Origin: Candidatus Bathyarchaeota archaeon
Lineage (GTDB): Archaea; Thermoproteota; Bathyarchaeia; Bathyarchaeales; Bathycorpusculaceae
DNA: 48,796 nucleotides
Direction: 5' to 3'
Assembly (NCBI GenBank): GCA_013388905.1
Contig: JACAEI010000005.1
Coordinates: 1 to 48,796 of the forward strand
Position 1 is the stretch's first letter; each line of letters starts with the position of its first letter. The notes under the pieces are model-generated. The model saw nothing but the letters and a program-made list of their open reading frames with translations. It was not told the DNA's origin and did not search any database. Below, piece after piece: positions 26,307-33,643 of the stretch. A program made the translations under genes and the position numbers.

Positions 26307-26798
26307 ATGAGGATGTCTAGGGTTTGGGAAATTCTGAAGAAATTTAAGGACAAATGTGGATTCCATGGTTGGCGAACCTCTGAAAACGAGGATTGGATTG
26401 AGGCAAATGAGCAGTATCATAATTTTCTATGTACTAGAAATATTCATCCATCTTCTTTTAAAAAAATAGTTTCAAATAGAAAATGTATTGTCAGAGAAGG
26501 TTTATCATATCGAGTTGTTGATGCATCCTATACGGCGTGGCTGTTTTCTGAGACACCTTCGGAATCGCTTGTTAGAACAGTTTTTGAGAATCCAGATTTT
26601 GCAGAGAGAATAGCACTTTATGACATTAGCCCCTTGCTAGAGGGAAAAAACCTTTGCATTAGACTGAACAATACCGATAGCCATGTGTTCCAAGAGTTCG
26701 AGCGATTTCTAAGAAACGAATTAAAAGTCAAGCTTAAGCGTTTTCCATTTTTTAAAACAGAAATAGTGGAAAATCATGCTGTTGAGGAAGTAGCCTAG
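26307..26798 (+). CDS. Hypothetical protein
   Basis: A 163-residue soluble protein with GGTGG just ahead of its ATG and a TATA box 60 bases upstream. It opens MRMSRVWEILKKFKDKCGF and contains KLKRFPFFKTEIVENH near the end. No signal peptide, membrane helix or metal-binding motif stands out, and Cys residues are scattered. The region VDASYTAWLFSETPSESLVR is well-formed but matches nothing I can name. It is followed at 58 bases by the coiled-coil gene in the same direction. Confidence 0.65.
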   Translation: MRMSRVWEILKKFKDKCGFHGWRTSENEDWIEANEQYHNFLCTRNIHPSSFKKIVSNRKCIVREGLSYRVVDASYTAWLFSETPSESLVRTVFENPDFAERIALYDISPLLEGKNLCIRLNNTDSHVFQEFERFLRNELKVKLKRFPFFKTEIVENHAVEEVA

Positions 26799-26855
26799 TC
26801 TTCAAGAGATTTTTTCAAAGGTTTCATAAAGGAAATGCGCTAAAAGATAATTTCA

Positions 26856-27467
26856 GTGAAGGTAATGTCACACAACGCGGAAAAAACAAAGAAGATTATA
26901 GCATTTAAGCAGAAATTGGAAAAACGTGCTGAAGAGTTAAGATCTGAGCTTAAGGAGTTACAGGCAACACTTGAAGCAGTGAACGCTATACTTTTGGAGA
27001 AAGGGTTTAAACGTGCAGAAATAGGAAAAGCCTCTGCTGAGACGGAGACTTGGCCGCCGAGGGAAGAGTCAGCTGCTGAACCTTTTGCTATGCAAGTTCC
27101 CACAGAGAATGAGAACGTTGTTCCATTGACGACTGTATCAGGTGAACTTTTAGCTATTCTCTATGTTGGTGAAGACTCATTGCAAGTTTTGCCAGCTGAA
27201 GACAAAAACTTCGACGTTAACACGCCGCCTTTCACTTCATTTCTTGTAGAGCGTGTTCTGGCAAAAATGAAGGAAAAAGACAACGAGTTAGCTAGAACTG
27301 GACAGATTCCACCAGAGAAGATTTTCTCTTACACTATCACAAGGGAAGGTGACATAATCCGCGAAATAATAATTAGAAATGTTGATCAGACGCGTTTGCG
27401 GGAGCTTAAGTCAAGTATTCGTTGGACTTTAGAGAAAATGCACGAGAAGCTGAAGAGTCAAAGTTAG
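26856..27467 (+). CDS. Coiled-coil protein of unknown function
   Basis: About 203 residues; GTG at 26856 and ATG at 26865 (MSHNAEKTKKI) are both possible starts. The N-terminal 60 residues are a strongly charged coiled coil (KQKLEKRAEELRSELKELQ). A Pro/Glu-rich linker leads to a compact alpha/beta domain (SGELLAILYVGEDSLQVLP, FSYTITREGDIIREIIIRN) and a final helix (LKSSIRWTLEKMHEKL). The layout suggests a cytoplasmic dimeric adaptor. I recognise no named family. Confidence 0.7.
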   Translation: MKVMSHNAEKTKKIIAFKQKLEKRAEELRSELKELQATLEAVNAILLEKGFKRAEIGKASAETETWPPREESAAEPFAMQVPTENENVVPLTTVSGELLAILYVGEDSLQVLPAEDKNFDVNTPPFTSFLVERVLAKMKEKDNELARTGQIPPEKIFSYTITREGDIIREIIIRNVDQTRLRELKSSIRWTLEKMHEKLKSQS

Positions 27468-27483
27468 ACTAGAGCTTTATGGT

Positions 27484-27636
27484 ATGACAGTGCTGAAGGC
27501 GTTTTTAAGCATCTCGATGACAGTGTTTATCTGTCTTGTGTATATGCTTACAGCTAGAAAGGAAACTCCTAAAAGAAGTAGTAAGGCGCCTATTATTCTA
27601 CGTTCTGGGATATCCATACGGCTTTTCTTATCCTAA
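27484..27636 (+). CDS. Possible 50-residue membrane peptide
   Basis: An ATG at 27484 opens 50 codons (MTVLKAFLSISMTVFICLVY, then a basic tail) with one hydrophobic helix at the N-terminus. There is no ribosome site, and it runs into the 3' end of the thioredoxin gene on the other strand. Composition is plausible for a small membrane protein, but this is weakly supported. Confidence 0.25.
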   Translation: MTVLKAFLSISMTVFICLVYMLTARKETPKRSSKAPIILRSGISIRLFLS

Positions 27637-27948
27637 ATGTTTTTTCAAGATGGATTCAATGTGGTTTTTTGGGCACAGTCCCACTATTCTGGCAACTTCT
27701 CTTCCATTTTTAATTATTAGCATCGTTGGTATACTATAGATTTGGAATTGTTCAGCAATCTGTGGGTTTTCGTCTACATTGAGTTTTCCTATGAGCACTC
27801 TTCCGGCATATTCAGTAGCTAGTTGCTCAATTGTTGGGCCTATGGCTTGGCATGGTCCACACCAAGGTGCCCAGCAGTCAATTAGGGCTAGAGCATTTTT
27901 TTGGATTATTTCGTTGAAGTTTATATCTGTTATGTGGGCTGGCTCCAT
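27628..27948 (-). CDS. trxA: Thioredoxin
   Basis: A 106-residue cytoplasmic thioredoxin that reduces protein disulfides. The active site is WAPWCGPC with Cys30 and Cys33, the buried acidic residue is Asp24 (ALIDCW), and the cis-proline loop is SIPTM. The fold is complete in length. Archaeal thioredoxins of this type often carry a 30-residue charged N-terminal extension; exactly such an extension is encoded just upstream in another frame (see next entry), so the present ATG may be an internal Met of a longer original protein. Confidence 0.95.
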   Translation of the reverse strand: MEPAHITDINFNEIIQKNALALIDCWAPWCGPCQAIGPTIEQLATEYAGRVLIGKLNVDENPQIAEQFQIYSIPTMLIIKNGREVARIVGLCPKNHIESILKKHLG

Positions 27949-28057
27949 TTTTTCTACTTCTTTCCTTTAAGCCTATAAGCTCCTTTAGTTTTTTGGCTTT
28001 GATATGTTTCAGTTCTTCGTCTTCCTCGGATATAAACTGTTCGTGTTCATTGCTCAT
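27878..28057 (-). CDS. 59-codon ORF encoding a charged thioredoxin-like N-terminal extension
   Basis: ATG at 28057 opens [20 protein letters not shown] followed by [11 protein letters not shown], a helix of the kind found at the N-terminus of many archaeal thioredoxins. After about residue 31 the frame becomes unprotein-like and overlaps the thioredoxin gene. Skipping one base near 27964 (in TTAAAGGAAAG) would fuse it directly to [10 protein letters not shown] of thioredoxin. It may be a separate small protein, a true frameshift, or a sequence error. Confidence 0.45.
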   Translation of the reverse strand: MSNEHEQFISEEDEELKHIKAKKLKELIGLKERSRKNGASPHNRYKLQRNNPKKCSSPN

Positions 28058-28063
28058 TCGCTT

Positions 28064-28507
28064 TCATATGCAATGTTTTAAAGAGGTTTGTAAAGCCTTA
28101 AACTTTCCGTAAGCGTCTTTTGGATTCGAAATTTCCTCAGCCAGTTTTTCGAACGGGCATGTGTCTGTTCGGCTTATGTTCAGTATGTTTTCAACTAGTT
28201 CATTCCATTCGTGGTAAATTGTATATTTTTCAAGGAGCGTCTTTGCTTTTTTGCTTAGGGTTATTGCATAAACTGCCTTTATTCTTGAATGAGCACAGAG
28301 CAACGCGATTGCTTTGCCAGTGATTCTGTCAGCGACAGAAGCATCTTCCAGCGTATCTCCAAACTTTTCAATAGCTTCTAAAAAGCCAGAAATTCCATGA
28401 GAAGCATTCTCGAAGAGTATTTTTCCGTTTTTTACGATTGATATTGTTAAATCGTTTTCTTTTAGGCGTTGTTTGGCTATCTCTAAGTCTTGCATGCTAA
28501 TCTTCAT
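28064..28507 (-). CDS. DUF1893 family protein
   Basis: A 147-residue soluble protein of the DUF1893 family, related in fold to cytidine deaminases but without an assigned reaction. The recognisable blocks are NDLTISIVKNGKILFEN, ASVADRITGKAIALLCAHSR, KAVYAITLSKKA and the terminal CPFEKLAEEISNPKDAY. Members often sit beside redox or metal-related genes in archaea and anaerobic bacteria. Here it follows the FmdE-like gene by 33 bases and precedes the thioredoxin pair, so it belongs to the leftward operon that starts at the NikR-type operator. Confidence 0.88.
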   Translation of the reverse strand: MKISMQDLEIAKQRLKENDLTISIVKNGKILFENASHGISGFLEAIEKFGDTLEDASVADRITGKAIALLCAHSRIKAVYAITLSKKAKTLLEKYTIYHEWNELVENILNISRTDTCPFEKLAEEISNPKDAYGKFKALQTSLKHCI

Positions 28508-28540
28508 GAGGATGATAAAGTGCTGTAATTTAGACGTTTC

Positions 28541-28981
28541 TTATTTTATCTTAAATAGCTGATTTTCCGGCATAGAAGCAATTTCCCAAGCAAGCGCCTC
28601 ATTTGAAATGCCTTGTGAAATTTTTTTCAAAAGTTCCTCGACTACTTTTGTTTTAACTGATACTGTTAACGTGCTATTCATGTTTTGCAGTTTAAAAATT
28701 GCCACTATTTCTTTTTGCGAGTTTTTCATTTCAAGTTTCTGATTGCCCACGGTGCAATTAGTTATGATTTGAATTCCATCTAAGACGCATGAGAAAGGCG
28801 TTAAAAGTGGAATTCGGGCAGTGACTTTTAACACTTTATTTCCTTCAGTTTTGTGTTTTAAATTTGTTTTTGCGAGTTGTCCCATTCTGACTCCAATAAC
28901 GAGAAATGGACCTAAATGTCCGTGAAAGTCTGCTGCTTTCTCAATTAGCCGTTTCAAGTCGAATTCAATTTTTGTCTCCAT
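28541..28981 (-). CDS. fmdE: FmdE-like protein
   Basis: A 146-residue protein of the FmdE family, named after a protein co-purified with tungsten/molybdenum formylmethanofuran dehydrogenase. The diagnostic start AADFHGHLGPFLVIGVRMG is present, and DGIQIITNCTVGN follows, a Cys in a conserved position. It lacks the C-terminal zinc ribbon of the longer family members. It is five bases behind the membrane-protein gene and so co-transcribed from the NikR-controlled promoter. A role in metal or pterin cofactor handling is plausible, but no other formylmethanofuran dehydrogenase subunit is in the window. Confidence 0.85.
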   Translation of the reverse strand: METKIEFDLKRLIEKAADFHGHLGPFLVIGVRMGQLAKTNLKHKTEGNKVLKVTARIPLLTPFSCVLDGIQIITNCTVGNQKLEMKNSQKEIVAIFKLQNMNSTLTVSVKTKVVEELLKKISQGISNEALAWEIASMPENQLFKIK

Positions 28982-28986
28982 TGCTT

Positions 28987-29532
28987 TTACATCTTCTGCA
29001 GATCAATCCTTGCTGAAAGTGTTTTCGTCAGAACAATTCCTACTATGGCTCCAGCAACTCCACCTGTAGCATGTAACATTGCGAAGAAGGCTATGCCGCC
29101 GAATAATGCTGTTAGGAAAGTTGAATTCATGAAAAGACTGCCTATTATTACGCCCGTTGTGGTCGTAGAAACGAAGGATACGAAAAGCAAAGTAATAGTG
29201 CTTAACACGCGTTTGTCTAGGCTGTTTTTGTATCCGACAAGTTTCGTTAAGATGTCGAAGACTATACCTGCGGCTGTGAAACCAAAGAATTGCGTAGCAG
29301 ATGGATTGAGCGTCAAAGTTATGATTGTGGCAATTATGCTCGTCATGGTTACTGCTCCGAATTTTCTGACCCACCATAAGACTAAGATGAATGCGAAAAC
29401 GCCTAAAGTGTCGCAAAAGAATGGCAGGTGTGTTGCATTCCAGAAGATTGGTGCGATATAGGCACTTAGAACGCCATAGAATGCCGCGCTTATTGTTATG
29501 GCAGCAATGTGTTTACTTGTGAAATAGGTCAA
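28987..29532 (-). CDS. Membrane protein resembling an ECF transporter S component
   Basis: About 181 residues and six hydrophobic helices, the size and layout of the substrate-binding (S) subunits of ECF-type vitamin and metal importers. The N-terminus (TSKHIAAITISAAFYGVLSA) resembles S components, and ATGGVAGAIVGIVL lies in the last helix. It starts with TTG seven bases after AGGTG. Its promoter region holds the candidate NikR operator, so nickel, cobalt or a compound that contains them is a reasonable substrate guess. No ECF ATPases or T subunit are in the window, so they would be shared from elsewhere. The substrate is inferred from regulation only. Confidence 0.7.
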   Translation of the reverse strand: MTYFTSKHIAAITISAAFYGVLSAYIAPIFWNATHLPFFCDTLGVFAFILVLWWVRKFGAVTMTSIIATIITLTLNPSATQFFGFTAAGIVFDILTKLVGYKNSLDKRVLSTITLLFVSFVSTTTTGVIIGSLFMNSTFLTALFGGIAFFAMLHATGGVAGAIVGIVLTKTLSARIDLQKM

Positions 29533-29535
29533 ACG

Positions 29536-29563
29536 GTAACACCTTTTGATATTTTAGTGTTAC
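29536..29563. promoter_or_regulatory. Candidate NikR operator
   Basis: A perfect 7-bp inverted repeat, GTAACAC-N14-GTGTTAC, 28 bases long in total. This is the overall length of the E. coli NikR site (6-N16-6). It lies between the TATA box at 29571-29580 and the start codon of the membrane-protein gene, across the expected transcription start, where a bound repressor would block initiation. The nikR gene is divergent and adjacent. Confidence 0.7.
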
Positions 29564-29570
29564 TAATAGA

Positions 29571-29580
29571 GCATAAAAAC
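29571..29580 (-). promoter_or_regulatory. TATA box of the ECF-S-like/fmdE operon
   Basis: GTTTTTATGC on the minus strand; transcription would begin about 25 bases on, inside the inverted repeat at 29536-29563. Confidence 0.45.
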
Positions 29581-29668
29581 TTTACTGTCTCGAGACTTTC
29601 AGCGATTCAAACGCTGGTTCTATCTATATGTAAGAGAGGGGATAGGTCTCTGCTGGGCAGACGGCGAA

Positions 29669-29679
29669 AAGTTTTATGA
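29669..29679 (+). promoter_or_regulatory. TATA box of nikR
   Basis: AAGTTTTATGA lies about 31-41 bases before the nikR ATG at 29710, implying a very short leader. No copy of the 7-bp half-sites lies here, so autoregulation is not indicated. Confidence 0.35.
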
Positions 29680-29709
29680 GCAATATTTTTAACTATCTTT
29701 GGGAAGTTT

Positions 29710-30117
29710 ATGGCAAAAATAGTTCGTGTGGGCGTTACGTTTCCACCTGATTTGCTTAAAGATTTTGACGCAGTAATTGGTAAGATGGGTTATGAGAATC
29801 GTTCTAAGGCTGTTCAAGACGCTGTGAGACTGTTTGTTTCTGAGCGGAAGTGGCTTCAAGAAGAGAAAGGCACACAAGCAGGTGTCTTAATGTTGCTTTA
29901 TGACCACGAAGTGAAAGGCTTAGAAAGCACGTTAACTCACATCCAACATCATTATGCGCATATTATCTGCTCTACTATGCATATTCACCTAAGCGAAAGC
30001 GACTGCCTCGAAGCGATAGCCGTAAAAGGCAACGCAACAGAACTACGCCGCCTAAGTGACGAACTAACAGCAAAAAAAGGAGTAAAAATCCTCAAAACCA
30101 TGCTTATCTCAATTTGA
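29710..30117 (+). CDS. nikR: NikR, nickel-responsive transcription regulator
   Basis: A 135-residue ribbon-helix-helix repressor. The N-terminal 45 residues form the DNA-binding RHH (VRVGVTFPPDLLKDFDAVIG, NRSKAVQDAVRLFV). The C-terminal ACT-like domain keeps all four residues of the square-planar nickel site: His80, His91, His93 and Cys99 in HIQHHYAHI and MHIHLSESDCLE, equal to His76, His87, His89 and Cys95 of E. coli NikR. It should form a tetramer that binds DNA when nickel is present. The divergent ECF-S-like/fmdE operon, with an inverted repeat over its start site, is the obvious target. Confidence 0.95.
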   Translation: MAKIVRVGVTFPPDLLKDFDAVIGKMGYENRSKAVQDAVRLFVSERKWLQEEKGTQAGVLMLLYDHEVKGLESTLTHIQHHYAHIICSTMHIHLSESDCLEAIAVKGNATELRRLSDELTAKKGVKILKTMLISI

Positions 30118-30160
30118 CTCCAAATTAGTGAGCTATCAGCAATTGTATGATATAATCGTT

Positions 30161-31072
30161 CTAACCAGTTATCTCAAACATTTTCTCCAAAGCTTTACGC
30201 GCCTGCCGCGCAATAGCATCTGGAACAGTAACAGCATATTTCTCTTCCTTCAGAGCCACATACAACTTCTCAAGTGTGTTCAATTTCATGTTGGGGCAGA
30301 CAGCTGCCTCATAGGCCGGTATAAACTCCTTCTTCGGGTTGTCTTTCTTCAGCCGGTGCAGTAACCCCTCTTCGGTGCCCACAATAAACCTCTTAGCAGG
30401 GCTTTCCCTCGCATAGCGGCACATCTGCGAAGTACTTCCAACAAAATCAGCCGCATCTCGCATTCCAAGACTACATTCAGGGTGAACCATCACAACTGCA
30501 TCTGGATACTGCATCTTCAGCACTTGCACATCTTCCGGCTGAAACAGCAAATGCGTCGGACAGAACCCCCATTCAGGAATCGGGATAATTTTCTTACCAG
30601 TTTTCTTCTCAACATATTCAGCTAAGTTTCGGTCAGGCCCAAAAAGCACAGTCTCAGCATTTAGAGACTCTATAACTTCCACAGCATTAGCTGATGTGCA
30701 ACATATATCACAATACGCTTTAGCAGAAGCCAAAGTATTCACGTATAACACTACGGGTAAAAGCGGATAAAGCACCTTCCAACGCTTTATCTCATCAACA
30801 GTAAGCATTTGCGCCATAGGACAACGTGCGCCTAAACTAGGCAACAAAACCTTCTTACTCGGATTCAGTATAGCCGCTGACTCAGCCATAAAATCGACAG
30901 CGGAAAACACGATTATCTCCGCCTCCTGCTCATTCATGGCTTTTCTGCTTAACTCAATGCTGTCGCCCACATAGTCCGCAATATCCTGAATTTCTGGACG
31001 CTGGTAATTATGCGCCAAAATCACTGCTCTCTTCTCTTTCTTCAACTTGGCAATTTTATCCGTTAACGACAC
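30161..31072 (-). CDS. nadA: Quinolinate synthase NadA
   Basis: A 303-residue cytoplasmic enzyme that condenses iminoaspartate with dihydroxyacetone phosphate to quinolinate in NAD synthesis. It has the opening AVILAHNYQRPEIQDIADYV, and Cys84 (LGARCPM), Cys171 (EWGFCPTH) and Cys259 (AAVCPNMK) match the three ligands of the catalytic 4Fe-4S cluster in the Pyrococcus-type enzyme. HPECSLG and the SLNAETVLFGPD block are also typical. The start is GTG. No nadB or nadC lies next to it in the window. The sequence is standard and intact. Confidence 0.97.
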   Translation of the reverse strand: MSLTDKIAKLKKEKRAVILAHNYQRPEIQDIADYVGDSIELSRKAMNEQEAEIIVFSAVDFMAESAAILNPSKKVLLPSLGARCPMAQMLTVDEIKRWKVLYPLLPVVLYVNTLASAKAYCDICCTSANAVEVIESLNAETVLFGPDRNLAEYVEKKTGKKIIPIPEWGFCPTHLLFQPEDVQVLKMQYPDAVVMVHPECSLGMRDAADFVGSTSQMCRYARESPAKRFIVGTEEGLLHRLKKDNPKKEFIPAYEAAVCPNMKLNTLEKLYVALKEEKYAVTVPDAIARQARKALEKMFEITG

Positions 31073-31217
31073 TTCATTCGCCTGTTAACCACATTATGGC
31101 AATGCTCTAACATACGCTAAAATATATCCTTTACCAAATCGCAAACCTTTTCGAAAACGACAAACAAAAAAAATGAAGATAAGACTGCTACTGCTCAGCA
31201 ACTGACAATCATAGCTT

Positions 31218-31331
31218 TTAATTGGTTCTCTTACGAACCAAAGTGTCATATACAACAGGATTATCAACTAACGCCTCAAGCTTAACATCTTCAATCTTCT
31301 TATTCGAATGCACATCTCGCCTCTTATTCAT
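31218..31331 (-). CDS. Possible 37-residue basic protein
   Basis: ATG at 31331 opens MNKRRDVHSNKKIEDVKLEA followed by LVDNPVVYDTLVRKRTN. GGTG lies about eight bases upstream, and a GTG start four codons earlier is possible. Codon choice and the balance of charged and hydrophobic residues look like coding sequence. It sits between the tRNA and nadA on the same strand. No family is recognised. The rest of the 372-base gap between nadA and the tRNA shows nothing else I can support. Confidence 0.4.
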   Translation of the reverse strand: MNKRRDVHSNKKIEDVKLEALVDNPVVYDTLVRKRTN

Positions 31332-31444
31332 CCTCTCATCCACCTTATAGAGTTCAAATTTTTCAGCCTATTAAGTCGCAAGTCTTAATAAACATTTCCC
31401 ACATCTCGTTCAACCAAACTACAACAAAATTATAGGCGCCTTAG

Positions 31445-31556
31445 TGCAGGGGGCCGGATTTGAACCGGCGTACCCCTTCGGGACGGGATCTTGAGTCCCG
31501 CGCATAAAGCCCCATGCGTTTGTGCCAGTGGTTTGACCTGGCTCTGCTACCCCTGC
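31445..31556 (-). tRNA. tRNA-Leu (CAA anticodon) with a 27-nt intron in the D arm
   Basis: The 7-bp acceptor stem pairs GCAGGGG with CCCCTGC, the T arm is GCCGGTTCAAATCCGGC, the anticodon arm is CGGGA-CTCAAGA-TCCCG (anticodon CAA), and there is a long class II variable arm. As it stands the 112-base gene has a D region too long to fold. Removing 27 bases (31505-31531, or one base over) leaves an 85-base tRNA whose D arm pairs GCA with TGC and keeps GG in the loop. CCA is not encoded. The intron lies near position 22/23, a noncanonical archaeal site. Confidence 0.88.
31505..31532 (-). other. tRNA-Leu noncanonical intron
   Basis: 27 bases, with a one-base ambiguity because both edges carry A. 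GGTC before and GGCT at the end can pair (with G-U pairs), placing cleavage in AA^A and TT^A three-base bulges, a relaxed bulge-helix-bulge; CCA and TGG form a short helix inside the intron. Confidence 0.65.
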
Positions 31557-31584
31557 ACCTAACTGCAAACATGCTTTTTCTTTC

Positions 31585-31593
31585 TTTTAATTT
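31585..31593 (-). promoter_or_regulatory. TATA-like box of the tRNA-Leu gene
   Basis: An A/T box (AATTAAAAG on the minus strand) about 29-37 bases before the tRNA 5' end, the normal spacing for archaeal tRNA promoters. Confidence 0.4.
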
Positions 31594-31684
31594 TTCCGAT
31601 TATAATGGGTGTTGATTGTTTGTTGATTCAAGTTTTAGCAAGGTTTTTCTTATACGTGATTCCTTATTGTTGTGACAGTTAAAC

Positions 31685-31999
31685 ATGAGCAGGTTAGATG
31701 TAAGCGATGCTTTCGTTGCTGGTCTCAGCTTAGCCATGGGACTGTCGATGGGACAGTATATGATTCAACTAATGAAGCCTTTGGAGAAGCCTGTTAAACA
31801 AGTTATTATATGCCTCAAATGTGGCAACCGAAATCCAAGTGAAAACAAGTTTTGCGGAATCTGCGGTCACGCCTTGTATCCGCCATCGCCTATTCGATGC
31901 CCACAATGTGGAAATGCAATGCCATCCAACATAAGATTTTGTAGAAGATGTGGCTTTCCGCTAAAGAAGAAAGAGAGAATTAGAAAAAAGAGAAGCTAG
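31685..31999 (+). CDS. Double zinc-ribbon protein
   Basis: A 104-residue protein. The N-terminal 30 residues form a glycine-rich hydrophobic helix (AFVAGLSLAMGLSMGQYMI) that could touch a membrane. Two zinc ribbons follow: CLKCGNRNPSENKFCGICG and CPQCGNAMPSNIRFCRRCG, each with two CxxC knuckles. The tail is very basic (KKKERIRKKRS). The ribbons are of the same type as those ending the SPFH protein encoded five bases away on the opposite strand, and the two proteins may share a pathway. Confidence 0.8.
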   Translation: MSRLDVSDAFVAGLSLAMGLSMGQYMIQLMKPLEKPVKQVIICLKCGNRNPSENKFCGICGHALYPPSPIRCPQCGNAMPSNIRFCRRCGFPLKKKERIRKKRS

Positions 32000-32004
32000 A
32001 CGCT

Positions 32005-33093
32005 TTAGCCTAATTTTTCTCCACAGTTGCCGCAGAACTTTGTTCCCACAGGATTCTTTGTGCCACATTTTGAACAAGTAATTTCTGCACCAGCTTCTGC
32101 TTGCCGTGTTAGAGGCGAACCGCAATTACCGCAAAATTTCGCACTGGCAGGATTCTCAGCATTGCATTTGGAGCAGACAATTTTGGCTGCTGGCATCAGA
32201 CTTGTGCCACAGTTCCCACAAAACTTCGTTCCAACAGGGTTTTTAGCGCCGCAGTTCTGGCAAATCACAACTTGTTGCGCTTGTTGAGCCTGAGTTTGCT
32301 GCATTTGCTGCGCCATCATGTAAGGCATAGTTAAACCCATTCCAGCACCTAAGCCCGCTGCCGCAGCACCACCGCCTTCTGAACCCTTCAGTTCTGTGGC
32401 TGTTTCCTTCATGTACTGCATCACCATTGCTTGAGCGCCCATTCCAGAAGCGAATCTTCTTGCTTCTTCCGGAATCTTGACGCCCTCGAAGACGCAGTCT
32501 ATGACTTTCAAGCCTACTCTTGTCGCTTCGTCTCCGATTTTCAATGTCACCTTATCTGTAGTGGCGTCTACATTTTTTACAACTGTGAAAATATCATGGT
32601 TGCCGAATTCGTTTATGATGCGTTCGTTTATGAATCCTCTAATGTAATTTTCTACATCTCTCGAGGTGCTGGCGCCTCTGTTACCGAAAAACTCCATAAC
32701 AAACAATTTTGGGTCTTCAACTTTGTAGAGCATATAACCAAAAAAGCCCAACTCAGCTTGATATTTTATGTCGCCGCTTGGTGCCGAATATGCTGTGCCT
32801 CCGAAGTTGGCACGGAATTGGCTGTTGCTAACGAATACTACTTCACAGTCAAAGATGTCCCCCATAATACCTAAAGCCTTCAATGTGCCTGTCAAAAGTG
32901 GAACATTCTTGCTTGTTATGGTGTGCCTTCCAGGTCCAAAAACGTCGTAAGCTTTGCCGTCTCTGAAGAAGACTCCCCACTGATTTTCTTTAACAATTAC
33001 TTGACTTCCAAATTTGAGTGTAAGTTTTGGAAATCTATACGCTATGTCTTCTGCTCCAGCGTAATCCCATGCGACTCTTTCAATAATTGGCAT
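32005..33093 (-). CDS. SPFH/Band 7-like protein with three C-terminal zinc ribbons (YdjI type)
   Basis: A 362-residue protein. Residues about 25-230 form an SPFH-like domain of the YdjI/COG4260 kind (SQVIVKENQWGVFFRDGKAY, FGPGRHTITS, ENYIRGFINERIINEFG). A Gly/Ala/Gln-rich stretch (about 245-280) leads to three zinc ribbons (CQNCGAKNPVGTKFCGNCG, CSKCNAENPASAKFCGNCG, CSKCGTKNPVGTKFCGNCG). SPFH proteins form large oligomeric rings on membranes. Four bases separate it from the upstream coiled-coil gene. In Bacillus the relative YdjI belongs to a membrane-stress operon; a similar role is possible here. No hydrophobic anchor is visible. Confidence 0.9.
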   Translation of the reverse strand: MPIIERVAWDYAGAEDIAYRFPKLTLKFGSQVIVKENQWGVFFRDGKAYDVFGPGRHTITSKNVPLLTGTLKALGIMGDIFDCEVVFVSNSQFRANFGGTAYSAPSGDIKYQAELGFFGYMLYKVEDPKLFVMEFFGNRGASTSRDVENYIRGFINERIINEFGNHDIFTVVKNVDATTDKVTLKIGDEATRVGLKVIDCVFEGVKIPEEARRFASGMGAQAMVMQYMKETATELKGSEGGGAAAAGLGAGMGLTMPYMMAQQMQQTQAQQAQQVVICQNCGAKNPVGTKFCGNCGTSLMPAAKIVCSKCNAENPASAKFCGNCGSPLTRQAEAGAEITCSKCGTKNPVGTKFCGNCGEKLG

Positions 33094-33097
33094 TCAA

Positions 33098-33631
33098 CTA
33101 AACCTCCATGGGTCTGAACTGTTTTTCTCGACTATCCCATTTAGACTCAAAACCAAGTATTAAGGATTTAATGTTCCTTGCTTTAGCTGCTGCATCAGAC
33201 CATTTTTCAGCTTGACTATCATTGTATAAATCTTCCACCGCATTCGCTATTGCTTGGATGTCTGCACTTAAGTCCTTATCATAATTGAAAACCCGAGCCA
33301 ACTCAGTTTCTCTTATATGCCCTTTCCGGTCCATTAAGCCTGCATATCCGTAATCGGCGCGGTTAACTTTCTCTCCGACTCTGTCAATGATTTGTATGAC
33401 TTTTTTGAAGTCGTCGTTTGCTTTTCCAGCATTCAACGCCGCTAGATATAGTTCTTCCCATCTGTGGCGCATGCTTTTGAAATCAGCATAATAGAAGTCT
33501 CGAAGCTTCTTGTCCAGTTCTCGCAAGTCTTCTTTTGTGGAATATCCGAGTGTAAATACGTTTTGGATTTTGTCAAGTATTCCTTGTTTGTCTTTCACTT
33601 TTTCTATGGTTTCTTTCTCTCTTTCCGACAT
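33098..33631 (-). CDS. Helical protein of the SPFH cluster
   Basis: A 177-residue, highly charged, almost wholly helical soluble protein (EREKETIEKVKDKQGILDKI, RELDKKLRDFYYADFKSMRH, DIQAIANAVEDLYNDSQAEK). It lies between the zinc-ribbon protein gene (12 bases upstream) and the SPFH gene (4 bases downstream), so the three are one operon and probably one complex. It is not a clear PspA or ESCRT-III homologue, although its size and helicity invite that comparison. I recognise no named family. Confidence 0.75.
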   Translation of the reverse strand: MSEREKETIEKVKDKQGILDKIQNVFTLGYSTKEDLRELDKKLRDFYYADFKSMRHRWEELYLAALNAGKANDDFKKVIQIIDRVGEKVNRADYGYAGLMDRKGHIRETELARVFNYDKDLSADIQAIANAVEDLYNDSQAEKWSDAAAKARNIKSLILGFESKWDSREKQFRPMEV

Positions 33632-33643
33632 TTTCTATACCTT

